From the NCBI GenBank assembly GCA_002448975.1, contig DKBO01000024.1:1-16563 (forward strand): a stretch of DNA of 16,563 nt, given 5' to 3'. The position numbers were made by a program, and so were the translations under genes. The notes beneath the pieces are model-generated. The model worked only from the letters and a program-made list of their open reading frames with translations. It was not told the origin of the DNA and made no database searches. The DNA is from Nitrospiraceae bacterium UBA6898 (GTDB lineage: Bacteria > Nitrospirota > Thermodesulfovibrionia > Thermodesulfovibrionales > UBA6898). This document shows, piece by piece, positions 1-7,116 of this stretch (its first letter is position 1; every line of letters begins with the position of its first letter).

Positions 1-1
1 T

Positions 2-859
2 GGCAGGCTCATAACAACCGGCGTCAGGACGGCCAAGGGCGTGGTCGGCTACGATCTCACCAGACTCCTTGTCGGTTCAGAAGGCACGCTCGCCATGATC
101 ACAAAAATAAGACTCAAGGTGCTCCCCCTGCCCGAGGCCGTCATAACGCTCCTTGCGCTCTTTCGTAAGCTTGAACCTGCGGGCGAGTCTGTTCAGCATA
201 TCATTTCCGAAGGCATCGTGCCGAGGGCTCTGGAATTCCTTGATGCCGAAACCATACGTGCCGTAGAGAGCTATAAATCAGTGGGCCTTCCAGATGATAT
301 TGAGGCGATGCTCCTCATCGAGATCGACGGAGCCCCTTCCGTCATCATGCGCGACGCGGAGAAGATATCGACGGTCTGCAAGAAGCTTGGCGGAGAGATC
401 ATCATGGCAGAAAACGAACTTGCACGCATGAAGCTCTGGGAAGCGCGGCGCGCCATTTCTCCTGCACTTTTTCATATTAGTCCGACGAAGATCAATGAGG
501 ATATTGTGGTGCCGAGGAGCAGGTTGGCCGACATGCTCAAAAGGCTGAAAATGCTCTCAGAAGGCACAGGGATCAGGATAGTGAATTTCGGGCATGCGGG
601 AGACGGAAATATCCATGTGAACCTTATGGTGGACAGAACAAAAAAGAAAGAGTACGAAAGGGCGCAAAAACTCGTTGAAGAGATATTCAGGATCACCCTT
701 GAACTGGGGGGCACAATATCGGGCGAGCACGGCATCGGACTTACAAAGCAGGACTATATCACCATGGAAATCCATCCGGCAGAGCTCGAACTCATGAAGA
801 AGATCAAACAGACATTTGATCCGAAAAACCTGCTAAACCCGGGCAAGATATTCCCCTGA
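2..859 (+). CDS. FAD-linked oxidase, GlcD/Dld type (C-terminal part, 5' end outside window)
   Basis: The reading frame is open from the first bases of the window, so the gene starts upstream and only about 285 C-terminal residues are present. What remains is the end of the FAD-binding (PCMH) domain, with the family sequence GYDLTRLLVGSEGTLAMIT, followed by the complete FAD-oxidase C-terminal domain. Family hallmarks are GHAGDGNIHVN (near base 590), GGTISGEHGIG (near 705) and the terminal DPKNLLNPGKIFP. Proteins of this family oxidise 2-hydroxyacids such as glycolate or D-lactate, usually passing electrons to a CCG-domain iron-sulfur partner or to quinone. The substrate cannot be decided from the visible part. 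The stop lies 10 bp before the ccsA-like gene in the same direction, so the two may be co-transcribed. The GTG at base 41 is internal to the conserved domain and is not a real start. Confidence 0.93.
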   Translation, partial: GRLITTGVRTAKGVVGYDLTRLLVGSEGTLAMITKIRLKVLPLPEAVITLLALFRKLEPAGESVQHIISEGIVPRALEFLDAETIRAVESYKSVGLPDDIEAMLLIEIDGAPSVIMRDAEKISTVCKKLGGEIIMAENELARMKLWEARRAISPALFHISPTKINEDIVVPRSRLADMLKRLKMLSEGTGIRIVNFGHAGDGNIHVNLMVDRTKKKEYERAQKLVEEIFRITLELGGTISGEHGIGLTKQDYITMEIHPAELELMKKIKQTFDPKNLLNPGKIFP

Positions 860-869
860 GAAAGCTGAT

Positions 870-1595
870 ATGCAGGACGCTCTTTCCATGCTGGCCGTCA
901 TTTCCGTTGCATGCTATGCCTTCGGTTACTATCGTACTCCCTTTGTCCTTGCGGGACTTCTGCTTCAGAGCAGTTATCTTGTGCTGCGTGGCATAGCTCT
1001 TGACCGCTTGCCGCTTGTCGGACCTCATGACACGCTATTTTTCCTGTCTACGGCCATCGTGCTTTTCATGCTTCCTGTCGCGCGAAAGATGAAGAGGACG
1101 AAGATGGTTATACATGCCGCCATAGGTATGGCGGTCTTCTTTATGGGGCTGTCCTTTTTCTATAAGCCCTATAACAGTCCGCTTCCTCCCGTGCTCAGGA
1201 CATTTTGGTTCGAGACCCATGTGGCATTCTCGTTCTTTTCCTATGCCCTCTTCGGTATTGCGGCAATTTTGGGGGCCATGTCCCTGGTCCGCGAAGACAC
1301 CGGACAGGACGCTATCCAGTATAAGATGGTGTTGGTCGGTTTCTGCTTCTTTTCAGCAGCCATGGTATTCGGCGGTATCTGGGCGTATCTGGCATGGGGA
1401 ACGTACTGGCTCTGGACTCCTAAAGAACTCTGGACCGTGATCCTCTGGCTTTTTTACAGCTTCTATCTGCATGTTCGGCTCAGACCGTGGTGGACGGGCA
1501 GACCCGTCTCGGTGCTTGCTATCGCAGGATTTATTATTGTCATGTTCACCTATCTTGGCGTGGGCCTCTTTATGAAGAGCTCACATTCTTTTTGA
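870..1595 (+). CDS. ccsA: CcsA/ResC-like cytochrome c biogenesis protein (haem handling)
   Basis: An integral membrane protein of 241 residues with about seven to eight hydrophobic segments, in the usual size range of short CcsA proteins. It carries the tryptophan-rich motif WGTYWLWTPKELW (residues 176-188) that in system II cytochrome c maturation forms the external haem-binding WWD domain, a conserved-type histidine in ETHVAF (H117), and the terminal SSHSF (H239) matching the HS(Y/F) end of the family. With ResB, CcsA exports haem and attaches it to apocytochromes on the outer face of the membrane. One oddity: the family has WxWDPKE and here the Asp is Thr183. The start follows the oxidase stop by 10 bp without a strong ribosome binding site. 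The ResB-like gene follows at once, which supports the assignment. A CcmC/CcmF relative is a less likely reading. Confidence 0.88.
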   Translation: MQDALSMLAVISVACYAFGYYRTPFVLAGLLLQSSYLVLRGIALDRLPLVGPHDTLFFLSTAIVLFMLPVARKMKRTKMVIHAAIGMAVFFMGLSFFYKPYNSPLPPVLRTFWFETHVAFSFFSYALFGIAAILGAMSLVREDTGQDAIQYKMVLVGFCFFSAAMVFGGIWAYLAWGTYWLWTPKELWTVILWLFYSFYLHVRLRPWWTGRPVSVLAIAGFIIVMFTYLGVGLFMKSSHSF

Positions 1596-1637
1596 CGGAG
1601 AAAACAAAGAGTATGAAGCAGCGCACATGCTAATACA

Positions 1638-2366
1638 ATGCTGACATTTCTTATATCATTGCGAACTGCGGTATGGCTTACTGTTACGCTGATCTGCCTA
1701 CTGCTCTACGGGTCTTTTGTCATGCCGGCGCATGATGAATTTCTTGCCCTCCACACGGTTGCGCTTTTTGACTGGATGCGGGAAATGCCGGTCAGCATTA
1801 CCTGGTGGCTCTGGGCATCAGTCACCATCCTTTTCCTGCTCGCAACGAACACCCTTGTCTGCAGCGTTGAATCGGTTATACGGAAGAGGGGTGCAAGGCA
1901 ATGGCTGCTGATAATGTCGCCCCAAATCATGCATATGGGGTTTCTCTTCATTCTGCTTGCACATCTGCTGAGCGCCTACGGGAGCGCCAGGGGCATTACC
2001 TACGCCTACAACGGAACGGTGCTTCAGCTTCAGAACAATCTTGAGGTGAGGTTCAATCAGGTGAATGCTGCGGTCGATGCCGCGGGCTATGTTCTGGACT
2101 GGTCTGCTGATATCGAGTATTTCAGGGAAGGCAGGGCTCTGTCTGCAGACAAAATACGGCCGAACAGTCCCTCATTTAGGGATGGCATCGGTATCTACAT
2201 CAAGACAGTAAAAGCAATGCCTTTCCCTGTTGCGATGATCGAGGTGAGCAAAGAACCCGGCGCCCCATGGGCGCTTGCCGGCGGCGTCATGTTTATTGCC
2301 GGCATGGTAACGCTTCTGGCACTTAAAATAGCCAGGGAGGAAGAGCCGCATTCTCACAAAAGTTGA
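1638..2366 (+). CDS. resB: ResB/Ccs1-like cytochrome c biogenesis protein, short form
   Basis: A 242-residue membrane protein with the ResB layout: a first transmembrane segment opened by LISLRTAVWLTVTLI (residues 5-19), a second near 56-74, a third near 91-114 containing SPQIMHMGFLF with H99, an extra-membrane domain of about 90 residues (YNGTVLQLQNNLEVRFNQ and onwards), and a last segment near 210-231. Full ResB proteins are usually 400 residues or more, so this is a compact version with a reduced periplasmic domain. ResB works with CcsA as the system II haem lyase. It lies 42 bp after the ccsA-like gene. The ATG at 1638 has no good Shine-Dalgarno sequence; the upstream ATG at 1612 opens only a six-codon frame. 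The C-terminal tail EEEPHSHKS is charged and probably cytoplasmic. Confidence 0.82.
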   Translation: MLTFLISLRTAVWLTVTLICLLLYGSFVMPAHDEFLALHTVALFDWMREMPVSITWWLWASVTILFLLATNTLVCSVESVIRKRGARQWLLIMSPQIMHMGFLFILLAHLLSAYGSARGITYAYNGTVLQLQNNLEVRFNQVNAAVDAAGYVLDWSADIEYFREGRALSADKIRPNSPSFRDGIGIYIKTVKAMPFPVAMIEVSKEPGAPWALAGGVMFIAGMVTLLALKIAREEEPHSHKS

Positions 2367-2390
2367 AGCGGTGTTCTTCCGGACCGTTTC

Positions 2391-2420
2391 TTGACAAATA
2401 ATCCGTGCAGTCCCTATAAT
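2391..2420 (+). promoter_or_regulatory. Sigma-70 promoter of the TPR gene
   Basis: TTGACA at 2391-2396 and TATAAT at 2415-2420 are both perfect consensus hexamers, separated by 18 bp. The TPR start codon follows only 10 bp after the -10 box, so transcription would begin about 3-4 nt before the ATG. No ribosome binding site lies between. Confidence 0.8.
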
Positions 2421-2430
2421 CTGTAAACCT

Positions 2431-3138
2431 ATGGACGATCATCTGCAGGAACTCTATGAGCTCGGCAAGAAACTTTTCGAAGAGGGAAAATACCATGAGG
2501 CCGAGCCGCTTCTCCGCGAGGTCATCCGGATAAACCCCCGATATGCTGACGTACAGAACAAGCTGGGTATTATCAGCAACCTCAATGGAGACCTCAATGC
2601 AGCTGCGGGCCACTTTGAAAAGGCAGTTGAGCTCAACCCCCGCTACACGGAGGCATCACTGAATCTCGCCATAACGTATAACGACCTTGGAGAATTCAAG
2701 AAGGCCCAAGAGGTCTTTACGGTTGCCGCACAGATCGCTCACCCTGATCCGAATGTGATGGACCCCTTCATCGCCGGAAAGATTGCGAATGAGCACTACC
2801 GGGTCGGCAATATGTACCTCGAGTTCAACATGAATGACGAGGCGATCGAGGAGTACCATAAAGCCGTCAAGCTTCATCCAAAGCTTGCGGATGTGCATAC
2901 GAAGCTGGGCATTGCGCTCAGGAACAAGGGCAAGACGGAAGAGGCGATCGTGCATTTCGTAAAGGCAAAGGTCATCAATCCCAACTACGGAACCGCCTGG
3001 GTTCAGCTGGGATTGAGCTACTACATGGAAGGTCTCTCTGGTCTGGCCTTTGAAGAATGGCAGAAGGCCCTCGAATACAACCCAAACCTAAAGGAAGCGG
3101 AAAATTACCTCAGGCTCTTGAAAAAAGAGGAAAAATAA
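2431..3138 (+). CDS. Tetratricopeptide repeat protein
   Basis: A 235-residue protein made almost entirely of TPR units, about six in number (roughly residues 4-37, 38-71, 72-105, 120-151, 152-185 and 186-219), with typical features such as EEGKYHEAEPLLREVIRINP and GKTEEAIVHFVKAKVINPNY. There is no signal peptide or membrane segment, so it is probably a cytoplasmic scaffold or adaptor; a partner cannot be named from sequence. It starts right after a strong promoter (2391-2420) with no Shine-Dalgarno sequence, which suggests a leaderless or near-leaderless message. The peptide transporter ATPase gene begins 6 bp after its stop, so those genes are likely transcribed from the same promoter. A link to the cytochrome c genes upstream is possible but not shown, because it has its own promoter. 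Confidence 0.9.
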   Translation: MDDHLQELYELGKKLFEEGKYHEAEPLLREVIRINPRYADVQNKLGIISNLNGDLNAAAGHFEKAVELNPRYTEASLNLAITYNDLGEFKKAQEVFTVAAQIAHPDPNVMDPFIAGKIANEHYRVGNMYLEFNMNDEAIEEYHKAVKLHPKLADVHTKLGIALRNKGKTEEAIVHFVKAKVINPNYGTAWVQLGLSYYMEGLSGLAFEEWQKALEYNPNLKEAENYLRLLKKEEK

Positions 3139-3144
3139 CCTGCC

Positions 3145-4113
3145 GTGTCCCTGCTGGTCGTAAGGGATCTCAATATCTTCTTCAGAGCGTCTGCTCAGCC
3201 GACAAATGTCGTATCAAACCTTAGCTTCGACATTGCCGAGTCAGAGATATTTGGTCTTGCAGGAGAAAGCGGCTGCGGGAAAAGCATTACCGCCCTTTCG
3301 ATCTTGGGTATTCTCCCCTCGCTTGCCTATGCTACCGGTGAGATATCCTTCAGGGGTAAAAACCTTCTCAAGGCTGACAGAGAGGCGATCAGACGTATCC
3401 GCGGCAACGAAATTTCCATGATCTTCCAGGAGCCGATGACGTCCCTGAACCCTGTGCTTACCATCGGGTACCAGGTAGCTGAAGTGCTCATGACGCATAA
3501 GCATATGAGAAGAAGGGATGCAATGGACAAGGCTGTAGAGCTCCTCGGGACGGTTCGAATACCTTCACCGGAGGTGCGTATCAGGGAATATCCTCATCAG
3601 ATGTCAGGGGGGATGCGGCAGCGCGTAATGATTGCCATGGCAATAGCATGCAACCCTTCACTGCTTATCGCGGACGAACCGACAACGGCTCTTGATGTAA
3701 CCATTCAGGCACAGATCCTCGAGCTGATACAGGGGTTGCGGGCTGAGAGGAAGATGTCGATCCTTTTTATAACACATGATCTCGGCATCATATCGGAAAA
3801 TGCTGCCCGGGTCGGCATCATGTATGCCGGAAGGATTATGGAACTTTCCGGAACCGGTAATATATTCAGTAACCCCCGCCATCCATACACGATGGGTCTG
3901 CTCGACTCGTTGCCAAAGCAGAAGGGGAAAACGCTCACGCCCATACCCGGATTTGTGCCGCGGCCTGAGATGCTCCCACCCGGCTGCAAGTTTTCCAACC
4001 GGTGCAGACATGCACGAGAACGTTGTAAATCGTCAGAACCCGACCTTGGGCAGATTTCGGCCGGCCACTTTGTGCGGTGCATCAGGGCAGAAGAGATATC
4101 ATGGAACTCCTGA
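3145..4113 (+). CDS. dppD: Dipeptide/oligopeptide ABC transporter ATPase, DppD/OppD type
   Basis: A 322-residue ABC ATPase with Walker A GESGCGKS (40-47), Q-loop FQEPMTSLNP (94-103), signature SGGMRQR (154-160), Walker B LLIADEP with the D-loop TALD (173-184) and switch histidine ITHD (209-212). The C-terminal extension carries cysteines at 281, 287, 294 and 312 in PPGCKFSNRC...C...C, the hallmark of the dipeptide/oligopeptide (and nickel) importer ATPases, where they may hold an iron-sulfur cluster. It would energise peptide uptake from the cytoplasmic face. The start is GTG at 3145, chosen because MSLLVVRDLN matches the usual N-terminus. It overlaps the next ATPase gene by 13 bp. The substrate (peptide, nickel or other) is not decided. 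Permease and binding-protein genes are absent from the window. Confidence 0.93.
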   Translation: MSLLVVRDLNIFFRASAQPTNVVSNLSFDIAESEIFGLAGESGCGKSITALSILGILPSLAYATGEISFRGKNLLKADREAIRRIRGNEISMIFQEPMTSLNPVLTIGYQVAEVLMTHKHMRRRDAMDKAVELLGTVRIPSPEVRIREYPHQMSGGMRQRVMIAMAIACNPSLLIADEPTTALDVTIQAQILELIQGLRAERKMSILFITHDLGIISENAARVGIMYAGRIMELSGTGNIFSNPRHPYTMGLLDSLPKQKGKTLTPIPGFVPRPEMLPPGCKFSNRCRHARERCKSSEPDLGQISAGHFVRCIRAEEISWNS

Positions 4114-5105
4114 ACATACGGGACCTGACAAAGCATTTTGACGTGCGCAGAGCGATCGGCGGTCAGAAACAGGTGCTGAAAGCGGTTGACGGTGTCAGCT
4201 TCTCGATTGATGATGACAATGTCATGGCCCTTGTCGGCGAGAGCGGTTGCGGAAAATCCACGGTGGCCCGTCTTGTCCTGAGACTTGTCAGTCCCACAGC
4301 AGGTGCGGTGCTTTTCAGGGGCAGGGATATCTTCGGTTTTAACGCGAAGGAACTCAAGGCATTCAGGAAGTCCGTCCAGATCATCTTTCAGGACCCCTTT
4401 GCCTCCTTAAATCCGAGAAGAACGGTGTTCGACACGGTTTCCGAACCGCTGATCATCCACAAGCTTACACCGCGCATGGCGATGAAGGGGCATGTTACGG
4501 GCATACTGGAAATGGTGGGACTCGGCCCCGAGGTTCTTTATCGCTATCCCCACGAATTCAGCGGTGGTCAGAGGCAGAGAATCTGCATTGCACGGGCACT
4601 TGCTGTTTCACCGGAATTGATCGTCGCTGATGAACCCCTTTCGGCCCTTGACGTGTCGATCCAGGCCCAGATCCTTAATCTGCTCCAGGACCTCAAGAGG
4701 AGGCTAAAAATATCTTTTCTATTCATTAGCCATGATCTGCGGGTGGTGCAGTATATCAGTGACAGGGTCGGCGTGATGTATCTCGGAAAGATCGTAGAAT
4801 ATGCGAAGACAGAAGAACTCTTTCGGATTCCGTTTCATCCATACAGCGAAGTGCTGCTTGCCTCCGCTCCAAAAATACTTCACCGTAAGGAGCCAGGAGA
4901 GGGAAACGCGAACTCATTGCCTGCAACGCCACGGGTTCCGCGAGCAGCTGATTTCGGCGATGTGCCGAGTCCCATCAATATTCCTTCAGGATGTCCTTTT
5001 CATCCGCGCTGTCCGAAGCGCTTCGACCCGTGCGCAAGGACCGTTCCGGAGCTTAAGGAAAAAGAAGGAAGGCGCGTTGCCTGCCATCTCTGGAATCCGT
5101 ACTGA
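4101..5105 (+). CDS. dppF: Dipeptide/oligopeptide ABC transporter ATPase, DppF/OppF type
   Basis: A 334-residue ABC ATPase, second of the pair. It has Walker A GESGCGKS (46-53), Q-loop FQDPFASLNP (96-105), signature SGGQRQR (154-160), Walker B LIVADEP and SALDVS (173-186) and switch histidine ISHD (209-212). The C-terminal cysteines (298, 304, 311, 328; GCPFHPRCPKRFDPC) belong to the oligopeptide ABC C-terminal domain. The ATG at 4101 is preferred over the in-frame GTG at 4077 because MELLNIRDLTKHF is the standard beginning of this family and a longer start would add eight unrelated residues. The 13-bp overlap with the DppD-type gene suggests translational coupling and formation of a heterodimer. 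No gene follows in this direction; the next gene is convergent. Confidence 0.94.
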   Translation: MELLNIRDLTKHFDVRRAIGGQKQVLKAVDGVSFSIDDDNVMALVGESGCGKSTVARLVLRLVSPTAGAVLFRGRDIFGFNAKELKAFRKSVQIIFQDPFASLNPRRTVFDTVSEPLIIHKLTPRMAMKGHVTGILEMVGLGPEVLYRYPHEFSGGQRQRICIARALAVSPELIVADEPLSALDVSIQAQILNLLQDLKRRLKISFLFISHDLRVVQYISDRVGVMYLGKIVEYAKTEELFRIPFHPYSEVLLASAPKILHRKEPGEGNANSLPATPRVPRAADFGDVPSPINIPSGCPFHPRCPKRFDPCARTVPELKEKEGRRVACHLWNPY

Positions 5106-5216
5106 AATACATCCTGAAGAGGATGCATGAGCCCGGCGTTTCTCATATCTTTGCATGGTCAAGGAATACGGCTATTGTTTTTTTAGAGGCTCAGCAGAAG
5201 CATCAAGGGCGCACGG

Positions 5217-5750
5217 TCAGAATAGCTTATCTATCTTCTTCCTGATATCGGGATCAGTCCAGTCTTCCTCTCCATAGAATTTCTCAACGATCATGCCGTT
5301 TCTATCAATAAGGAAGGTGGTCGGCATGGAAAAGACGTGGTATTGCTTGGTGACGGCCTTGCTCTCATCAAAGAGAACCGGGAAGTCAAGCCGGTTCCTT
5401 GCTAGAAAGTCTTTGATCGTCGATAAGGAGTTATCTGTTGAAACGGCAACAACTTCTAATCCCTGGGCCTTCATCTCATTATATATCTTGTTCAAGGAGG
5501 GCATTTCCGCTTTACAGGGGGGGCACCAGGTAGCCCAGAAATTGATGAGTACTACCTTCCCCTTGAGGGACGAAAGGGAGAGGGCTCTTCCATGAATATC
5601 CTTCAAGGTAAAGTCAGGGGCCTTGCCCATGACATTCTTTTCCGTATCAGCAGAGGATGCCGTGCCCCCGCTCTGTCCCGTAGAAGGGTTCGGTCCCATG
5701 GCAATGAGAAGGAAAAGAGAACCTATGAAAAAGAATCGCACAGTGCCCAT
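5217..5750 (-). CDS. TlpA/ResA-type thiol-disulfide oxidoreductase, exported
   Basis: A thioredoxin-fold protein of the AhpC/TSA-Redoxin TlpA group. The active site WATWCPPCKAEMP has the CPPC pair at residues 76-79 of the 177-residue form, preceded by APDFTLKDIHG and KVVLINFW as in ResA/TlpA. The N-terminus MGTVRFFFIGSLFLLIAMG is a signal peptide or membrane anchor, so the domain acts outside the cytoplasm, typically reducing apocytochrome c cysteines or other periplasmic disulfides. The ATG at 5750 is chosen because it puts the signal sequence at the very N-terminus. An in-frame TTG at 5798, only 9 bp after the HD gene stop, would add 16 residues (MKLSVITG...) and could also be used. It is the last gene of the minus-strand rhodanese - HD - TlpA group. 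Confidence 0.9.
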   Translation of the reverse strand: MGTVRFFFIGSLFLLIAMGPNPSTGQSGGTASSADTEKNVMGKAPDFTLKDIHGRALSLSSLKGKVVLINFWATWCPPCKAEMPSLNKIYNEMKAQGLEVVAVSTDNSLSTIKDFLARNRLDFPVLFDESKAVTKQYHVFSMPTTFLIDRNGMIVEKFYGEEDWTDPDIRKKIDKLF

Positions 5751-5807
5751 ATTTGTTAACCGTGCTATAATTTTACCCGTTATAACAGACAATTTCAATG
5801 AAAGCTT

Positions 5808-6593
5808 TCATCCCCTTGCCTTTTCCATCAGGTATTGCCTCAGCGCGAATACGGCCCCTGCCAGCTGATCTGTTTCCGGCAGGGTCGCAATAATATGCTC
5901 TATATGACTCTGTTCTATAGCAAGCCGGAACGATGCCGGGAAGTTTAGGTCATACACCCAGGTGAGCTGCATGATTCTGAAATCATTCAGTGTTCTCAGT
6001 GCTGAAACGGTTGCAAGTCTCTTTTCTGCAAGGCACGCGACAATGGCATCGGTATGTTCGGGCGTATCAGGAAGACCAAGTCCCGCCGCCGATTCCCGTT
6101 CTGCATCGTCCTTTTCATAATATTCGGCGAATACCCTCCAGATATCTAGTTTGTCAGCATCGCGGACCAGTTTAAGGAAGAAGATCGTCTCAGCATCGAG
6201 ACCGCCTGGGACAGTGGGCGTATTATGAAACCTTACGACATCCATGATAATCTCCTGCTCTTTAACCGGAAGGTTGCTCAGGATGTTTTCGTTCTTGATT
6301 ACCTCCGCACCGAGCCTGCCGTGGTTAACAGAGACGCTGTCTCGAAATGTTTTATATTGAGCATATTGGGGGAAACGGCCGATATCGTGCAGAAGCCCTA
6401 TGGCTTCTGCCATCATGACCTTGTTCCTGTTCCTCAGCAGTACCCCCGATATTGAGAGCATGTTGGCAGCTACGTTATAGGTATGAGATTCTTTCAGAAC
6501 AATATTCTGGTGGTCCTTCTCATTCGCCGAATGAAACTTTCTGCAATAGTTCGAGACCCACTGCCGGAGGCTGAGGAGATCGATGGTATCCAT
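5808..6593 (-). CDS. HD-domain metal-dependent phosphohydrolase
   Basis: A 261-residue cytoplasmic protein with the HD fold. The metal ligands appear in order: H37 (ESHTYNVA), the HD pair H69-D70 in GLLHDIGRFPQY, H91 (VNHGRLGAE), H123 (RFHNTP) and the aspartates of RDADKLD (144-150). This arrangement resembles HDc proteins that cleave phosphoesters, such as nucleotides or signalling nucleotides. There is no GYP motif or second domain, so a cyclic-di-GMP role is not supported. The substrate is unknown. It begins 15 bp after the TAG that ends the selenocysteine rhodanese and ends just ahead of the TlpA gene, so the three are probably one transcript. No clear Shine-Dalgarno sequence precedes the ATG, which may mean coupling to translation of the rhodanese. 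Confidence 0.85.
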   Translation of the reverse strand: MDTIDLLSLRQWVSNYCRKFHSANEKDHQNIVLKESHTYNVAANMLSISGVLLRNRNKVMMAEAIGLLHDIGRFPQYAQYKTFRDSVSVNHGRLGAEVIKNENILSNLPVKEQEIIMDVVRFHNTPTVPGGLDAETIFFLKLVRDADKLDIWRVFAEYYEKDDAERESAAGLGLPDTPEHTDAIVACLAEKRLATVSALRTLNDFRIMQLTWVYDLNFPASFRLAIEQSHIEHIIATLPETDQLAGAVFALRQYLMEKARG

Positions 6594-6608
6594 GACGAAA
6601 ATGGCCAG

Positions 6609-7019
6609 CTACTTCGATTCCACGGGGTAGCCGGCATTCAGCCACCCATACCAACCACCTTTGAGCGCATACACCCTGGTAAAGTCTCTTTTCATGAGCA
6701 TACGTGCCGTCCAGGCACTTGTGCGTTCGTCAGGTCAACTGCAGTAAAGCACAATAGTCTTGTCTTTCGGATATTTGGCCGTCCACAACTCCCATTCGTC
6801 AGCGTCCTCCCATGTGGCTCCAGAGATCTTCTTGTCAGACTTCCTCCACTCTTTTTCCGTTCGAACGTCTATCACCACAAGTGCAGGGTTGCCCAGCATG
6901 CCCCGGAGTTCTTCCTTGCTCATCCTGGGCACGTCAGCAGCAGATGAACTTGATATAATTCCCGTCAGGACAGGGAAAACGACAAGTATAAGTGATGCAA
7001 GTAAATACTTCTTCATCAT
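6609..7019 (-). CDS. Exported rhodanese, probable selenoprotein (in-frame TGA = Sec95)
   Basis: Conceptual translation gives 136 residues with one in-frame TGA at codon 95 (6735-6737) and a TAG stop at 6609-6611. Residues 1-28 form a signal peptide (MMKKYLLASLILVV...SSAA). The rhodanese domain follows, with LVVIDVRTEKEWRKSDKKISGA (48-68), the strand TIVLYCS and, after the TGA, PDERTSAWTARML, then DFTRVYALKGGWYGWLNAGYPVE. The general rhodanese loop has Cys-x5-Ser before the helix; here TGA-PDERT-S fits that spacing exactly, so the recoded residue is the catalytic one. Cys93 lies two positions before it, making a C-x-Sec pair. Rhodaneses transfer sulfane sulfur through a persulfide on this residue. 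A SECIS-like hairpin lies at 6698-6724. The alternative is a nonsense mutation or a TGC read wrongly. It heads a group with the HD and TlpA genes. Confidence 0.75.
6698..6724 (-). promoter_or_regulatory. Candidate bacterial SECIS stem-loop
   Basis: On the minus strand the upper stem GTGCC/GGCAC closes a five-base loop TGGAC, and GCA/TGC pairs extend it below a three-by-three segment holding one more A-T pair (nine pairs over eleven positions). The hairpin starts 10 nt after the TGA and the loop begins 21 nt after it, close to the spacing in E. coli fdhF. A G sits at the second loop position, as in many bacterial SECIS elements. Pairing was done by eye. Confidence 0.55.
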
Positions 7020-7054
7020 AGGGACCCCGCTTATTTCAATTTCACTATGTTTTT

Positions 7055-7084
7055 ATTATAGCGCATCTTTCGGCCAGGAGGAAA
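7055..7084 (-). promoter_or_regulatory. Candidate promoter of the rhodanese - HD - TlpA group
   Basis: A perfect TATAAT lies on the minus strand at 7060-7055, about 35 bp before the rhodanese ATG. The matching -35 area (7079-7084, TTTCCT) is weak. The region is shared with the divergent extended -10 promoter at 7101-7109. Confidence 0.45.
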
Positions 7085-7100
7085 ACAGAGCACAGGCAGA

Positions 7101-7109
7101 TGGTATAAT
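7101..7109 (+). promoter_or_regulatory. Extended -10 promoter of the small membrane protein gene
   Basis: TGGTATAAT is a perfect extended -10 element (TGnTATAAT). No -35 box is evident. The expected start point, about 7 nt downstream, coincides with the ATG at 7117, implying a leaderless transcript. Confidence 0.5.
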
Positions 7110-7116
7110 GAACATC

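Noticed and set aside
5106..5216. Hairpin CATCCT-GAAG-AGGATG and a T7 run as a terminator between the convergent dppF-type and TlpA genes.
   Set aside because: The six-pair stem is not followed by T residues and the T run lacks a stem before it, so no terminator could be supported.
5799..5810. Perfect 12-bp palindrome TGAAAGCTTTCA at the HD stop codon.
   Set aside because: It overlaps the end of a coding region and lies inside a presumed operon, with nothing to link it to regulation.
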